Shown: positions 13,619 through 14,701 of the stretch, piece by piece
Numbering within the stretch: the stretch's first letter is position 1
Layout: every line of letters begins with the position of its first letter
Source: Ruminococcaceae bacterium UBA2854
GTDB lineage: Bacteria; Bacillota; Clostridia; Oscillospirales; Acutalibacteraceae
DNA: 14,701 nt
Reading direction: 5' to 3'
Assembly (NCBI GenBank): GCA_002350765.1
Contig: DEFK01000005.1
Coordinates: 1 to 14,701, forward strand
Notes under the pieces: model-generated
Databases searched by the model: none
What the model was told of the DNA's origin: nothing
Seen by the model: only the letters and a program-made list of their open reading frames with translations
Program-made: the position numbers and the translations under genes

Positions 13619-14597
13619 AAGTATCTACACACAAGCGGTCGATGGTATAAAGGCTCCTGACAGAGCTGTCGGCAAAATGCTTGAAACCGCTCGGAACTCA
13701 AAAAGCAAGGAGAAAATTATAGATATGAAAAATTTCAGAAAGGCAGTTATCGCCGCTTCTCTGGCGGCAGTACTCGCCGTAGGCGGCGCGTTCGGAATAA
13801 GTATAATGAATCCAAAAGCAGAGAACGCATTTGTATTAAAAGTTAATGCCGCCGAGCTGGGCGGAGATAATACCGCGGAGATCGGCATCAACGAGGATAA
13901 AGGGCTGAGCCTGAGCGAGGGCAGCGACAGTATCGCGGCTTATTCGATCGGAATGCCGATGATATGCGAAGGAAAAAATATTGACACCGTCACATATTCG
14001 GTGGACAGCGGCGTACTTGTGGTTTCGTCACGCAAGGATAACGATCCTGTCATCAGCGGTGTCATATCGAAAGATAAGCGGAGATTTCCTTATTCTGTCA
14101 GTATGACCGAAAAGGACAGAAAAGCGATCAACGCGATTATCGAGAAGGAATCCCCGGACGGAGCTACGCCCGAACAAAACGCCGCCGAGGACGCTATTTG
14201 GGCAAATTATACGCAGGAGGTTTATTCCTCGGTCACATTTGCTTATGATAATCAAAAGCCGGAGGGCAGCTGCTTTTCTTACGCAGGCTTTGCCGAGGAT
14301 CTGTCCGAAGAGGATTATAACTATCTGAAAGCGCACAAGGACGAATTATATAACATATACGGGGACGAAAAATTGTTTGACGCGCAAAGAGACTGCGTTG
14401 AGCGCTTAATTGGAAAAACGGTGCATTGTACTGTTCGATTTAAAGACGGAAGCGAACAAACACAGGATGTAAAAATCGGAACGACAGTCAGCATATACAG
14501 CAAAGAATTCCCTGGGGAAGCTAATTCACTTCCCGAGGACATAAAGAAAGCAAAGGATTACAAAGGCGTGTTTGTAACATACTCAATTGAAAACTAA
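13611..14597 (+). CDS. membrane anti-sigma-like protein, partner of ECF sigma
   Basis: A 328-residue protein with a short cytoplasmic N-terminus (residues 1-43, MRKSIYTQAVDGIKAPDRAV, KMLETARNSK), one membrane helix at about 44-66 (AVIAASLAAVLAVGGAFGI) and a large outer domain of about 260 residues. This layout and the overlap with an ECF sigma gene fit an anti-sigma factor that holds the sigma factor at the membrane until an outside signal; it recalls the DUF4179-type proteins of Clostridia. No zinc anti-sigma HxxxCxxC motif is present. The outer domain has four Cys (MICEGK, GSCFS, RDCVER, VHCTVR) and no enzyme motif that I recognise. The ATG at 13611 has AGGAGG 8 bases upstream. Codons are more GC-rich than in the LytTR operon, which may indicate a different origin. 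Confidence 0.8.
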   Translation: MRKSIYTQAVDGIKAPDRAVGKMLETARNSKSKEKIIDMKNFRKAVIAASLAAVLAVGGAFGISIMNPKAENAFVLKVNAAELGGDNTAEIGINEDKGLSLSEGSDSIAAYSIGMPMICEGKNIDTVTYSVDSGVLVVSSRKDNDPVISGVISKDKRRFPYSVSMTEKDRKAINAIIEKESPDGATPEQNAAEDAIWANYTQEVYSSVTFAYDNQKPEGSCFSYAGFAEDLSEEDYNYLKAHKDELYNIYGDEKLFDAQRDCVERLIGKTVHCTVRFKDGSEQTQDVKIGTTVSIYSKEFPGEANSLPEDIKKAKDYKGVFVTYSIEN

Positions 14598-14611
14598 CGC
14601 AATCGCAAAGC

Positions 14612-14644
14612 CGCGGTCGGGAATTCCCGACCGCGTTGCTTTTT
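14612..14644 (+). terminator. terminator of the sigma/anti-sigma operon
   Basis: A perfect 10-bp GC-rich inverted repeat (14612-14621 with 14626-14635) around AATT, then TTGC and five T (14640-14644). It follows the anti-sigma-like stop by 14 bases. Confidence 0.9.
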
Positions 14645-14701
14645 GGAAAAAGCAACCTATTTTGATAATTGAGCAATTTTAAAGGGGCTGTCGCACTAAG
14701 C

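Larger units (their letters stand above)
13048..14685. repeat. imperfect direct repeat flanking the sigma/anti-sigma module
   Basis: ataatggagcaatt at 13048-13061 continues through a T run into aaagg (ending 13071). The same sequence appears at 14665-14685 as ataattgagcaatt, a shorter T run and aaagg. The copies differ by one base and three T. They bracket the two genes and the terminator, as would the ends of a duplicated or mobile unit. Confidence 0.5.

Noticed and set aside
1..14701. CRISPR array, prophage or toxin-antitoxin system
   Set aside because: No regularly spaced repeats, phage structural genes, integrase or small paired toxin-antitoxin genes were visible.

Overview
The window looks like chromosome of a low-GC Gram-positive bacterium of class Clostridia, most likely a Ruminococcaceae/Oscillospiraceae relative. 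The reasons are strong AAGGAGG-type ribosome sites, near-consensus sigma-A promoters (TTGACA-17-TATAAT type), Firmicute gene families, and a gene order reminiscent of the spoIVF neighbourhood. No taxonomic marker was searched, so this is inference. It is mostly housekeeping chromosome on the left and centre, with two regulatory modules of more accessory character on the right.

Left (1-6.2 kb, minus strand): about 640 bp without a gene hold a candidate structured RNA with its own promoter, a 25-bp direct repeat and scattered fragments of the tRNA-Ser 3' end. Next come tRNA-Ser(GGA) with promoter and terminator, then a leftward run of six genes: VanZ-like protein, MATE exporter, a small one-helix membrane protein, an M50 site-2 protease, a radical SAM protein with a cobalamin-type N-terminus, and its usual partner (DUF2344). 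The MATE and VanZ genes share a promoter. A hairpin that buries the ribosome site of the small membrane protein separates them from the SpoIVFB-like and radical SAM part.

Centre (6.2-11.4 kb): a divergent promoter drives, on the plus strand, a small multidrug-export-family protein and two FAD-dependent oxidoreductases (HI0933/BaiN family and COG2509 family) that overlap by 4 bp. RNase P RNA follows on the minus strand with its own promoter and terminator. A divergent promoter then drives a malic enzyme on the plus strand, followed by tRNA-Gly(CCC) and a candidate small structured RNA ending in a good terminator.

Right (11.5-14.7 kb): two signalling pairs. The first is a stand-alone LytTR DNA-binding protein with a downstream two-helix membrane protein carrying a large outer domain that I do not recognise. 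It resembles a LytTR regulator with a membrane antagonist, but the usual DUF3021-type partner is absent. Direct repeats 21 bp apart lie upstream. The second is an ECF sigma factor overlapping a one-helix anti-sigma-like protein. The sigma gene appears to have ACG where its ATG should be. A near-identical sequence of about 21 bp flanks this module on both sides, and the window ends in what may be the edge of a mobile element.
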